This document shows, one piece after another, positions 1-6,195 of a DNA stretch of 10,865 nucleotides. The stretch is from Candidatus Zipacnadia bacterium. Lineage in GTDB: Bacteria > Armatimonadota > Zipacnadia > Zipacnadales > Zipacnadaceae. Below the pieces are notes generated by a model. The model was not told where the DNA came from. It did no database searches and saw only the letters and a list, made by a program, of their open reading frames with translations. Where the stretch lies: NCBI GenBank assembly GCA_029821255.1, contig JALGTS010000012.1, positions 1 through 10,865 of the forward strand. The letters are read 5' to 3'. The stretch's first letter is position 1, and each line of letters starts with the position of its first letter. The translations under genes and the position numbers were made by a program.

Positions 1-526
1 CCAGGATGATTCCATCAGCCTGCTCATCCCCACTGGCGTAGCGGCGCACAAGATCTCCCAGCACCCGGTAGTAATAGTCCATGAACTGTGGGTTGTCCCA
101 ACTGCAATGGCCGCTGGGAACGATCTCCCCATCAGGCCGCAATTGCTGGGCCCTCCAGTCGTTATGCTCGGGGAACAGCCAGCGATGCTTATTGTTTATA
201 GTCCGTAAGTACACTTTTACGCCCAATTGATGGCAACGGCGGATAAATTCGGGCACATATTCGGTCGCTGGTTGAGCATTCGGGCAGTGCTCGTTGCGGT
301 ACTGCGGATAGGCCTCGCAGGGCCAGTCCAGCCCCAGCTCATATTCCCATGACTTCTCCAGGGACGTTTCGGGGTAATACGAGTCTGGAATGATGAAGAG
401 TGTAAAGGCGTTGATACCTCGTGGGGCGGCTAACTCCAGTATCTCAAAAAAGTACTCTCCATCAAGGGGCCGATAAGTTTCAAAGGAAGTACAAAGCTCA
501 AACACGCGCAGGTCAAACGAGTTCAT
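1..526 (-). CDS. TIM-barrel glycoside-hydrolase-like protein, 5' part (runs off left edge)
   Basis: About 175 N-terminal residues are visible; the frame is open to the left edge, so the C-terminus is missing. Start is the ATG at 526, beginning MNSFDLRVFELC, with AGGAG nine bases upstream. The visible part looks like the first strands of a (beta/alpha)8 barrel: a strand at GINAFTLFIIPDS, a second at GVKVYLRTINN, and a strand ending in Asp at ADGIILD at the edge. Aromatic-rich stretches (WEYELGLDWPCEAYPQY, HCSWDNPQFMDYYYRV) fit a sugar-binding groove. There is no signal peptide, so it is probably cytoplasmic. It is the last visible gene of the fucK-oxidoreductase cluster, which supports a role in carbohydrate processing. 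The exact glycoside-hydrolase family is not recognised, and catalytic acids would lie outside the window. That it is a gene is fairly sure; the hydrolase function is inference. Confidence 0.75.
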   Translation of the reverse strand, partial: MNSFDLRVFELCTSFETYRPLDGEYFFEILELAAPRGINAFTLFIIPDSYYPETSLEKSWEYELGLDWPCEAYPQYRNEHCPNAQPATEYVPEFIRRCHQLGVKVYLRTINNKHRWLFPEHNDWRAQQLRPDGEIVPSGHCSWDNPQFMDYYYRVLGDLVRRYASGDEQADGIIL

Positions 527-637
527 TGTTTCCCACTCCTACGATGAGATTTGACGGACCATTCCGTGCCTACTGCGCCCTGTGGAACTCAGGTAGCCAT
601 TGTGCGACTGTTTCATTGGACAGGGTGTCACTCTCAT

Positions 638-1663
638 TCAAGGGCAAGGGGGCCGCAGGGTTTTGCCCTGCTTGGACGATCTCTCAGCGTACTCCATTAT
701 GGCAATGACCCGGGCAGCTTGCTCAGGCTTGACGATCAGGTCAGCTCCCTTGGTTAAATGGTCGACAATGTTTTTGTAGAACTGCGGCCATTGGCTCTCC
801 TGGTAGTCAACTTCCATCTGCGCCGGGTAGCCCTTGATCTGGGTGTAGACAGTGAAGCTGCCTTCGCCCCAGTCCTCAATTGCACCACTAGTTCCCAGAA
901 TCCGCCAGCGGGGTTTGCCCACAAATGCCACACTGGACATCTGTACATCGGCAACGCAACCCGTATCAAAGCGAACAATCGCCTGGACTTGGTCCTCGTT
1001 GCTCATCTGCTTCCAGACGACATCCTGGTGGAAAAAGCCATTAATGTGAGTCATATTGGCCTCCGGTATCAGCCCCAGGACTTGATCCAGGCAGTGAGCG
1101 CCCCAGTCGTAGAACGCTCCGCCCGATATCTGTTTATCCGACCGCCACCAATTGCGGGGCTTCCTCCACCCACCCATATAACCCTCAATATGAAAGACCT
1201 CACCAATTAGGCCATCGGCAACGGCTTTTTTGATGGCCATATAGTCGCCATCCCAACGACGGTTCTGAAAAACAGTGAGCATGCGGTCATTGTCGTGAGC
1301 GGCTTGGATCATCCTCTGAGCCTCAGTGTACCTAAGACACATAGGCTTCTCGACTACCACATGCTTCCCGGCATTCAGGCACTGGATAGTTAACCTGGCG
1401 TGGGTGTTGTGCGGGGTGATTACCACGCACATATCTACTACATCAGCGGCGAGCATCTTCTTGACACTGTCAAAGGTAAGAATCTTTTCTCCCAGCTCTT
1501 GTCTGGCCCGCTGCAGAGCTTCGGGATTGATATCTGCCACTGCCACTATTTTCAAGCCCCTCGTTTGGGCGATGTAGTTGGCGTGATGTTTGGCCATCCC
1601 AAACGCTGGACCATAACCAATTAATCCCACTCGGATGACATTAGACGTGCTGCGCGGACTCAT
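638..1663 (-). CDS. Gfo/Idh/MocA family NAD(P)-dependent oxidoreductase
   Basis: A 341-residue protein, normal length for the family, which oxidises or reduces sugars, inositols and their derivatives in the cytoplasm. Residues 10-45 form the Rossmann nucleotide-binding start (RVGLIGYGPAFG, then a strand ending AVAD at 41-44). The EKP motif at 105-107 carries the Lys expected to act in catalysis. The second domain has the GGAFYDWGAHCLDQ signature (181-194), with Asp186, His190 and Asp193 as likely substrate-site residues. The ATG at 1663 is supported by AAGGAGG eight bases upstream. It follows another Gfo/Idh/MocA gene after 94 bp and precedes the TIM-barrel gene by 111 bp. The two oxidoreductases share only the family motifs, so they are not a recent duplication. 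Family membership is clear; the substrate cannot be read from the sequence. Confidence 0.93.
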   Translation of the reverse strand: MSPRSTSNVIRVGLIGYGPAFGMAKHHANYIAQTRGLKIVAVADINPEALQRARQELGEKILTFDSVKKMLAADVVDMCVVITPHNTHARLTIQCLNAGKHVVVEKPMCLRYTEAQRMIQAAHDNDRMLTVFQNRRWDGDYMAIKKAVADGLIGEVFHIEGYMGGWRKPRNWWRSDKQISGGAFYDWGAHCLDQVLGLIPEANMTHINGFFHQDVVWKQMSNEDQVQAIVRFDTGCVADVQMSSVAFVGKPRWRILGTSGAIEDWGEGSFTVYTQIKGYPAQMEVDYQESQWPQFYKNIVDHLTKGADLIVKPEQAARVIAIMEYAERSSKQGKTLRPPCP

Positions 1664-1705
1664 TTACAGGCCCTCCTTCGCATTGCAGTATCTGTCAACA
1701 AAAGC

Positions 1706-1734
1706 CAGCGGCGACTGTTCGCCAACTGCCGCTG
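1706..1734 (-). terminator. GC-rich hairpin with short U run between the two oxidoreductase genes
   Basis: In the 94-bp gap after the stop of the upstream oxidoreductase, a perfect 7-bp stem (CAGCGGC with GCCGCTG) encloses a 15-nt loop. On the minus strand the downstream arm is followed by GGCTTTTGTT. The tail is short and interrupted and the loop is large, so this would be a weak or partial intrinsic terminator, or an mRNA end-stabilising hairpin that lowers expression of the downstream genes. No promoter with both boxes was found after it, so the genes probably remain in one operon. Confidence 0.3.
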
Positions 1735-1757
1735 CCATTACGTCGCGAGCGGCTCCC

Positions 1758-2822
1758 TCAGGCAACCTCCACCCAGTCACCAGTCCGGGAAGACTCGTAG
1801 ACAGCTTCAATAATCTGCACTGTCTTGCGGCCTTCGTATCCATCACATTGCACCGGCTTGCCCTCCACCACCGCCCCGAGCATATCCTCAATAATGTTGG
1901 CCGGCAGCTCCTCGGGTACAGCAAAGTCCTCCGGCGCCAGCTTCACTGATTCAGGCTTCTCACCCAACTCAGGTCGTACATACTCGGCTCTGTGGCCAGC
2001 ATCAGCATCGGGGCTCTTAATCGCCTCAAAGATAGTTAGCTGCTGATCCTTCCACGACATCGTTCCCCGCGTGCCTGTGATTTCAATGGCCGTACTCAAA
2101 CCAGGAAAGCTACAGGTGGTAGTCAGCACCGCGGCATGGGCCCCAGACCTAAATTGTAGCAGGCTGATACTGGCATCTTCGGTCTCAATATTATGAGCAA
2201 ATGTGCCAGCACTGCCGGCAACACGCTCAACCGGACCTAACCACCATTGCAGCAGATCTACATAATGAACCGCCTGATTAGCCAACGAGCCGCCCTCCGT
2301 TTCGGTGCGGCTGCGCCAACCAGGCATATGTCCTCCATCATAATAGTCTTGGCCGCGGAACCACTTCAGCCGCAGGTCACCAAATATGATATCACCCAGG
2401 GCCCCAGCCTGCAGAGCGCTACGAACCTGGTGATTGACTGGGTTGTAGCGACTTTCAAAATTAACAGCCAGCACCAGACCGTTCGCTTCCGCAGCTTCTA
2501 TAGCAGCATTGCAAGCATCCACGCGGATATCCATAGGCTTAGTCATACAGACATGCTTGCCCGCATTAAGCGCCTCTACTGCCATTGAGCAGTGCAAGCC
2601 ACTGGGCGTCCAGATGCCGACAACGTCAATGTCATCACGCGCCAGTACATCCTGGTAGTCCCGTATCCACTCAACATTAAGTGCCTCTCCTACCGCCCGT
2701 CCTCGTTCCTCCCAGATGTCGCATACCGCCACAAGCCGGGCACCCGCAGTGTTGCGACACTTTTCAGCACGATCGCGACCCATCCCTAATCCAACAATAG
2801 CAAACCCAATTTCATCTGTCAT
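1758..2822 (-). CDS. Gfo/Idh/MocA family NAD(P)-dependent oxidoreductase (second, divergent)
   Basis: A 354-residue protein counted from the ATG at 2822. That start is preferred over an in-frame upstream ATG at 2879 because AGGAG lies eight bases before it and the family Rossmann motif then begins properly at residue 6 (IGFAIVGLGMG, then AVCD at 32-35). The usual EKP is TKP here (94-96), keeping the Lys. The second domain contains GGSLANQAVHYVDLLQWW (177-194), matching the GG-x-L-x-N-Q-x-x-H-x-x-D signature seen in many sugar dehydrogenases of the family. It should be a cytoplasmic NAD(P)-dependent sugar or sugar-acid dehydrogenase. It sits 69 bp after fucK, 94 bp before the other oxidoreductase, and on the same strand. 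The substrate is unknown; a fucose-type or related deoxy-sugar is only suggested by context. Confidence 0.93.
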   Translation of the reverse strand: MTDEIGFAIVGLGMGRDRAEKCRNTAGARLVAVCDIWEERGRAVGEALNVEWIRDYQDVLARDDIDVVGIWTPSGLHCSMAVEALNAGKHVCMTKPMDIRVDACNAAIEAAEANGLVLAVNFESRYNPVNHQVRSALQAGALGDIIFGDLRLKWFRGQDYYDGGHMPGWRSRTETEGGSLANQAVHYVDLLQWWLGPVERVAGSAGTFAHNIETEDASISLLQFRSGAHAAVLTTTCSFPGLSTAIEITGTRGTMSWKDQQLTIFEAIKSPDADAGHRAEYVRPELGEKPESVKLAPEDFAVPEELPANIIEDMLGAVVEGKPVQCDGYEGRKTVQIIEAVYESSRTGDWVEVA

Positions 2823-2891
2823 ACTAACTACTCCTTTCCTTGTTATGGCTCGGCTCAAGACCGATCGCACAGGCAACAATAGGAACTGCTT

Positions 2892-4406
2892 TTATTGCGT
2901 GTAATAATCCTCCAATATCGGCGGGATTTTTCTATATTGCTCGTAAAGGGAGGTGTACTCTTCGGCAATCTCAGATGGTTCATAGACAGTTTCGGTCCTC
3001 TGGAAGCTGGCGACAGCCTGGTCTATCGAGTCAAACTGCCCGGCGCCCATCAGCGCGAACAGAGCGGCTCCCAGCACAGTAGCCTCCTGCTGAGTAGTGG
3101 TCACCACCGGAAGTCCACTGACATCAGCGCGAATCTGGTTCCACAAATCGTTCCGAGCGCCGCCACCAACCACGCGAATAGCCTCAATGGGAAACCCGGT
3201 AGCTTCCTGGAGAATCTCCAGTGCCCAGCGCATCTGAAAGCATAGACCCTCCAGGCCTGCCCTATATATCTGGGGGGCAGTGGTATTCATCGTCAGCCCC
3301 AGAATCGTGCCGCGCGTATTATACTTACTGGTCGGTCCTGTGTCAACGACAAACGATGGGATAAGCGAAACTCCGCCCGCTCCCGGCTCAACTCTGCGAG
3401 CTGCTGCAATCATCTCTTCATAATCATCTGCTCCACCCCCGGCAGCGCTAAACAGTTTCTGACGAATCCACTCCAGAACACCGCTGCCCATCATCAACAG
3501 TTGCGGGTTCCATAAATTGGGGAGGGCATCACACTCAAACAACAGCCCCTCTTCAAAACCAAAACGCGTGGGAGTAAACTCATCAACGCGCAGCAGCAGA
3601 ATTTCCCACGTTCCACTACTGAGCAGGACCTCACCAGGTTGCATACCTGACCCATATGGGGCAAACTGGGTATCGTGGCCTGTCGCCACAACCGGCGTCC
3701 CCATAGGCAAGCCTGTCTGCTCGGCAGCCTGACCATGCACTGCACCTATTACTTCTCCTGGCTCAACCCACTCCGGGAAAAATGACTCGTCCAACTCGGC
3801 CAAAGCCAACATCTTAGCCGACCAGGTGCGGGCTTTCATATTCATAGCCATCATAGTACTGGCAGCAGTGGGATCAATAGACAGTTCTCCGCACAGTTTC
3901 ATACTTAGTATCCCCGGCATCATCAACCAGCAGTCAGCACGCTCCAGCGCTTCAGAAGCATTCTGGCGCAGCCACATCAGCCGCAGTAGGGTGTTAAAAT
4001 AGATTACTTGATAGCCCGTCTCGGCAAATATCTCCCAGGGGTCTATCACATCAGCAAGGGTCGCAGCAAGTTGCTGAGTGCGCGCTTCTTGCCAAGAAAT
4101 TATCGGATAAGTCAGCGTCCCATCAAAGCGCACCGGCGCGCCATCAGCACCGAAGGTAGTGACGGTCACTGCTGCAATGCGACTGGTGTCAACTTGCTGG
4201 CAAACTTCCTGGCATCCCGTTGCCAATTTGCCCCAGATCTCCTCCAAATCCCAGATTCGCCACTCGTCGTTAGCCGCCTGCGGCTGTAGGGCAGTCGTAT
4301 TGCGACGGCTGGCCGAAGCCAGAATCTGGCCCCGGCTGTCCACTGCCATCACTCGCAGATTAGTCGCGCCACAGTCAAATACGACAGCTACATCACCGGC
4401 CACCAT
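2892..4406 (-). CDS. fucK: L-fuculokinase-like FGGY carbohydrate kinase
   Basis: A 504-residue FGGY kinase, expected to phosphorylate L-fuculose with ATP in the cytoplasm. From memory it resembles E. coli FucK closely in its motifs: DCGATNLR (11-18, phosphate-binding N-terminus), TVTTFGADGAPV (81-92), YPIISWQEART (100-110), ATGHDTQFAPYGSG (241-254, with Asp245 the likely catalytic base), SSGTWEIL (263-270) and GSGVLEWIR (307-315). The C-terminal nucleotide-binding part has VVGGGARNDLWNQIRAD (412-428) and VLGAALFALMGAGQF (444-458). It is slightly longer than FucK (about 470-480), mostly at the C-terminus. It is the first gene of the minus-strand cluster, divergent from a winged-helix gene. The AGGAGG lies only three bases before the ATG; a GTG one codon later (4403) would give six. 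A kinase for a related ketose (rhamnulose, xylulose) is possible but fits the motifs less well. Confidence 0.85.
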   Translation of the reverse strand: MVAGDVAVVFDCGATNLRVMAVDSRGQILASASRRNTTALQPQAANDEWRIWDLEEIWGKLATGCQEVCQQVDTSRIAAVTVTTFGADGAPVRFDGTLTYPIISWQEARTQQLAATLADVIDPWEIFAETGYQVIYFNTLLRLMWLRQNASEALERADCWLMMPGILSMKLCGELSIDPTAASTMMAMNMKARTWSAKMLALAELDESFFPEWVEPGEVIGAVHGQAAEQTGLPMGTPVVATGHDTQFAPYGSGMQPGEVLLSSGTWEILLLRVDEFTPTRFGFEEGLLFECDALPNLWNPQLLMMGSGVLEWIRQKLFSAAGGGADDYEEMIAAARRVEPGAGGVSLIPSFVVDTGPTSKYNTRGTILGLTMNTTAPQIYRAGLEGLCFQMRWALEILQEATGFPIEAIRVVGGGARNDLWNQIRADVSGLPVVTTTQQEATVLGAALFALMGAGQFDSIDQAVASFQRTETVYEPSEIAEEYTSLYEQYRKIPPILEDYYTQ

Positions 4407-4415
4407 CTGCCTCCT
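4407..4415 (-). promoter_or_regulatory. Unusually close Shine-Dalgarno of fucK
   Basis: AGGAGG (4410-4415 on the minus strand) is separated from the fucK ATG at 4406 by only CAG, three bases. The next codon is GTG (4403), which would have a six-base spacing. Initiation at GTG, giving a protein one residue shorter, is therefore a real alternative. Confidence 0.4.
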
Positions 4416-4522
4416 ATCAGTAATTCGGATATGCTCACAAACTAAACTACCAAAACTGCGTCAGAACCTGCTATCCACCACAGCCACACCAATATTCCAT
4501 ACCGTCCTGGAACTCTCCTTCC

Positions 4523-4551
4523 TTGCTTGTTAACCAAAAAAACTGTATGAT
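4523..4551 (+). promoter_or_regulatory. Sigma70-type promoter for the winged-helix gene
   Basis: TTGCTT (4523-4528) and TATGAT (4546-4551) are separated by exactly 17 bp in the 237-bp divergent spacer. The -10 matches the consensus at five of six bases, the -35 at the first three. Transcription would start near 4558, about 85 bases before the ATG at 4644. A short inverted repeat, TCGCT-N5-AGCGA (4571-4585), lies just downstream and could act as an operator, though it is only 5 bp per arm. No equally good promoter for fucK on the other strand was found. Confidence 0.45.
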
Positions 4552-4643
4552 TTCGCATAATGGGAAGGATTCGCTGGACAAGCGACGAATAATTTATTGG
4601 ATATATGGCAACTGCGCCGTTACCCGGTGGATAGAGGGCAGCA

Positions 4644-5030
4644 ATGGATAAGCGAGTTGCGGAATTCATAAGAGATGTGGCGCAGACTATCGTCGGCCTG
4701 GAGGTGGCTCTGTACCTGCAGAGCAACCCCAAAACCTTCGACACAGCGGCCGGCTTAGCCCTGCGCCTGCACCACCCTGTTGAAGCAGTTGAGCCGGTGG
4801 TGGAACGCTTCGCTGACTATGGTCTTATGCGAAAGGTAACCTCCCGTGATGGTGCCTATACCTGCTACTCGCTGAATCGCACTCCCGCGATGTGGAATCT
4901 ATTGTGTATGATCAGCGAGTCTTACATTGACGACGCGGAGACTCGCAAGGAGATTGTCAGAATGCTTATGTCCCGCAGGCGCAAGCGCAGCCAGCCGAAG
5001 ACCGACTCTCCTCAGTCCTCCGATAGTTAA
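4644..5030 (+). CDS. Small winged-helix protein, putative transcriptional regulator
   Basis: A 128-residue cytoplasmic protein and the only plus-strand gene. Residues about 17-85 read as a winged helix: helices at LEVALYLQSNP and TAAGLALRLHHPVEAVEPVVERFADYGLM (a typical HTH with a preceding conserved hydrophobic pattern), then a beta-hairpin wing at LMRKVTSRDGAYTCYSLN. A helix around 95-112 (SYIDDAETRKEIVRMLM) is followed by a basic, Ser/Lys-rich tail (RRRKRSQPKTDS) that may touch DNA. No ligand-binding domain is present, so any signal must come from a partner or the dimer interface. It is divergent from fucK, which suggests local regulation, but nothing in the sequence proves the target. The ATG has only a weak GAGGG seven bases upstream. 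Its stop overlaps the stop of the convergent amidotransferase gene. Confidence 0.75.
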   Translation: MDKRVAEFIRDVAQTIVGLEVALYLQSNPKTFDTAAGLALRLHHPVEAVEPVVERFADYGLMRKVTSRDGAYTCYSLNRTPAMWNLLCMISESYIDDAETRKEIVRMLMSRRRKRSQPKTDSPQSSDS

Positions 5031-5728
5031 TCTCCAATACCTGCCCCCGCTATCGCAAAGAAATTGCGCAGAATCTGGCGCCCGTGGGGATAGTAGTCCG
5101 TGTACAGTTCCGGATGGAACTGCACCCCGTATATGGGGCGGCACCGGTGGCCTATGGCCTGCAAGCGACAGTGCTCATTGGTAGCCAGCAGCCGAAACTG
5201 AGGCGGCAATGTCCTCACCTCGCCAAAGTGATTCTGCCTGACATAGATAACCTCGGGCAGTCCTGCAAATAGCGGATCAGGATGGATGACCGTCACAGGC
5301 TGGATACCGCCCTCCACAAAGTAGCCGGGATGATAGTCCGGACTCCAGTCCGGCTCGCCGGGCTGGAGCCGTCGCATCGGCTCATCACAGATCTCCTCGG
5401 TGCTCCGAAAATCCTCGGTAAAGATATGCGCGAGGAGCTGATGCCCTCCACAGATGCCCAGCACCGGTACCTCAACACCATGCACCAAGTCATACAAACC
5501 GTACAACTCAGAAAGCTCCATCTCGTCCCAGCCGTGCCCGAAGCCGCTGATGATGATGGTGCGAATGGGATACTCATCCATCACCGCCGGACAGACCCAG
5601 CAATAGCGCATCATCAAGCAGGGCCAACCGGACAGTTCCTCAAAGCGTAGCTTGTGCTGAAACAATGACTCGCTGGCTCGGCTCAGGTAGTCTTGTTCAG
5701 ATTTTGCCATTGCTACATATAAGACCAT
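5027..5728 (-). CDS. Class I glutamine amidotransferase (GATase1) domain protein
   Basis: A 233-residue stand-alone GATase1 domain of the GMP-synthase/anthranilate-synthase type, expected to release ammonia from glutamine, or to hydrolyse a gamma-glutamyl bond. The nucleophile elbow is VLGICGGHQLLA (89-100) with Cys93. The other triad members are His205 and Glu207 in GVQFHPELY. An oxyanion-type loop is at IIISGFGHGWDE (58-69). QNHFGEV (165-171) matches the conserved H-x(n)-V segment of the GMP-synthase group. There is no synthetase domain and no obvious partner gene, so the acceptor is unknown. Start at 5728 is favoured by GAGGTG five bases upstream; a second ATG at 5710 lacks a ribosome-binding site. 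The family call is firm; the specific reaction is not. Confidence 0.9.
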   Translation of the reverse strand: MVLYVAMAKSEQDYLSRASESLFQHKLRFEELSGWPCLMMRYCWVCPAVMDEYPIRTIIISGFGHGWDEMELSELYGLYDLVHGVEVPVLGICGGHQLLAHIFTEDFRSTEEICDEPMRRLQPGEPDWSPDYHPGYFVEGGIQPVTVIHPDPLFAGLPEVIYVRQNHFGEVRTLPPQFRLLATNEHCRLQAIGHRCRPIYGVQFHPELYTDYYPHGRQILRNFFAIAGAGIGD

Positions 5729-5828
5729 AGGCGCACCTCACAACAACCAGGAGAAGACCAAATGCCAGCTTGGGACCCAGGATAAAAACCTTCACCTTTT
5801 TGATTGATGTTTAGTCAGCAGTCGGACA

Positions 5829-5837
5829 TGGTATACT
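5829..5837 (+). promoter_or_regulatory. Extended -10-like box before repeat copy 1
   Basis: TGG-TATACT is an extended -10 motif (TGnTATAcT). Transcription would start near 5844, about six bases before repeat copy 1, and the copy ends in a hairpin followed by TTTT. This would give a terminated RNA of roughly 70 nt. There is no good -35; the best is TTTAGT at 16 bp. Confidence 0.28.
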
Positions 5838-5849
5838 AAGGACACCAGT

Positions 5850-5913
5850 AACTCTATCAGGGTGAATCCGGACGATATTGCCTGAGCCTCACAGCTCAGG
5901 CAGTCGTCTTTTG
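5850..5913 (+). repeat. 64-bp direct repeat, copy 1, with bulged hairpin and U run
   Basis: Identical to copy 2 at 62 of 64 positions; the differences are at element positions 54 and 60. On the plus strand positions 30-38 (TGCCTGAGC) pair with 45-53 (GCTCAGGCA) around a six-base loop. A two-base bulge and an outer stem, GACGA with TCGTC, extend it. TTTT follows at 5909-5912, so this copy resembles an intrinsic terminator. The 20 bases before the hairpin, from AACTCTATC to GAATCC, are fully conserved. Read on the minus strand in the GFTLIEL frame, both internal differences, and the one just outside the element (5849), are synonymous third-codon changes. Confidence 0.85.
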
Positions 5914-6059
5914 GGACTCTGTACACAAAGCGCTCGTCACACACAACCAATTCGGAAACACACAGCCTCTGTTCGCAAAAGGGGCCAGGCGCATACTTCA
6001 TATAGCCCACTCCTAATTTTTACCCCTGTAAACAGAACTTTTGGGCCACCTCCGGTGTC

Positions 6060-6065
6060 TATAAT
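6060..6065 (+). promoter_or_regulatory. TATAAT -10 box before repeat copy 2
   Basis: A perfect -10 consensus hexamer ends nine bases before repeat copy 2, so transcription would start within a few bases of the repeat's left end, much as for copy 1. It is flanked by GTGT and ACAC. No convincing -35 lies 16-18 bp upstream (ACTTTT at 17 bp is the best). Confidence 0.3.
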
Positions 6066-6074
6066 ACACGCCGC

Positions 6075-6138
6075 AACTCTATCAGGGTGAATCCGGACGA
6101 TATTGCCTGAGCCTCACAGCTCAGGCAATCGTCCTTTG
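6075..6138 (+). repeat. 64-bp direct repeat, copy 2, with bulged hairpin
   Basis: The same element as at 5850-5913, in the same orientation and offset by 225 bp. The two differences keep base pairing in a plus-strand RNA: position 29 pairs with 54 as U-G in copy 1 and U-A here, and position 21 pairs with 60 as G-U in copy 1 and G-C here. The T run is weaker (CTTT followed by G), so this copy is a poorer terminator. The sequence between the copies is unique. Confidence 0.85.
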
Positions 6139-6195
6139 TAGTGGCCGATTTGCCTGCATTATGGGAGCGGCCTCCTCTCCCCAACCGACACGACA

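Larger units (their letters stand above)
5792..6001 (-). pseudogene. Small ORF with prepilin cleavage motif (fragment or novel small protein)
   Basis: A 69-residue ORF from the ATG at 6001, which has AGGAG eight bases upstream. Residues 45-53 are GFTLIELLV, an exact match to the type IV prepilin cleavage/methylation motif (cleavage after Gly45, Glu at +5), followed by SLV. A real pilin would continue with about 20 hydrophobic residues; here the sequence turns to YHVRLLTKHQSKR and stops. The 44-residue leader, with four Cys, is far longer than normal and not basic near the cleavage site. Residues 31-51 are shared with the ORF at 6059-6196. Best read as the broken start of a prepilin gene joined to unrelated DNA. 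The good ribosome-binding site leaves open that a small protein is made. Confidence 0.4.
5729..6195. other. Gene-poor spacer holding a duplicated element
   Basis: The 467 bp upstream of the amidotransferase contain no conventional gene. They hold two direct copies of a 64-bp element (5850-5913 and 6075-6138), two -10-like boxes just before the copies on the plus strand, and two small minus-strand ORFs that share the prepilin cleavage motif. No tRNA-like cloverleaf or transposase fragment was seen. A promoter for the amidotransferase must lie near 5740-5850 on the minus strand, but no clear pair of boxes was found. Confidence 0.5.

Noticed and set aside
758..1210. Plus-strand 150-residue ORF
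   Set aside because: Antisense to the Gfo/Idh/MocA gene with intact signature motifs; a frame shadow.
1691..1698. TTGACA on the minus strand as a -35 box for the first oxidoreductase
   Set aside because: No TATAAT-like hexamer occurs 16-18 bp downstream; the ribosome-binding site occupies that place.
2823..2879. Nineteen-residue N-terminal extension of the second oxidoreductase
   Set aside because: The ATG at 2822 has a proper AGGAG and begins just before the Rossmann motif; the extension has no ribosome-binding site of its own and no role in the fold.
5021..5055. CGATAG and CTATCG as a bidirectional terminator between convergent genes
   Set aside because: Only 6 bp with a 23-nt loop, inside both coding ends, and without flanking A/T runs.
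5878..6090. Plus-strand 70-residue ORF across the spacer
   Set aside because: No ribosome-binding site, unlikely composition (SSGS, TQSARHTQP) and antisense to the repeat and small ORF.
5850..6138. Two repeats read as a CRISPR array
   Set aside because: There are only two copies, the gap is 161 bp, the repeat is 64 bp, and there is no cas gene.
5850..6138. Ends of an IS200/IS605-type or PATE element, suggested by bulged palindromes in the same orientation
   Set aside because: No transposase fragment is seen between the copies, and both copies encode a prepilin motif, which such ends would not. The option stays open only as a derived element.
5850..6138. Integron attC sites
   Set aside because: No GTTRRRY/RYYYAAC core pair flanks the hairpins and no integrase is present.
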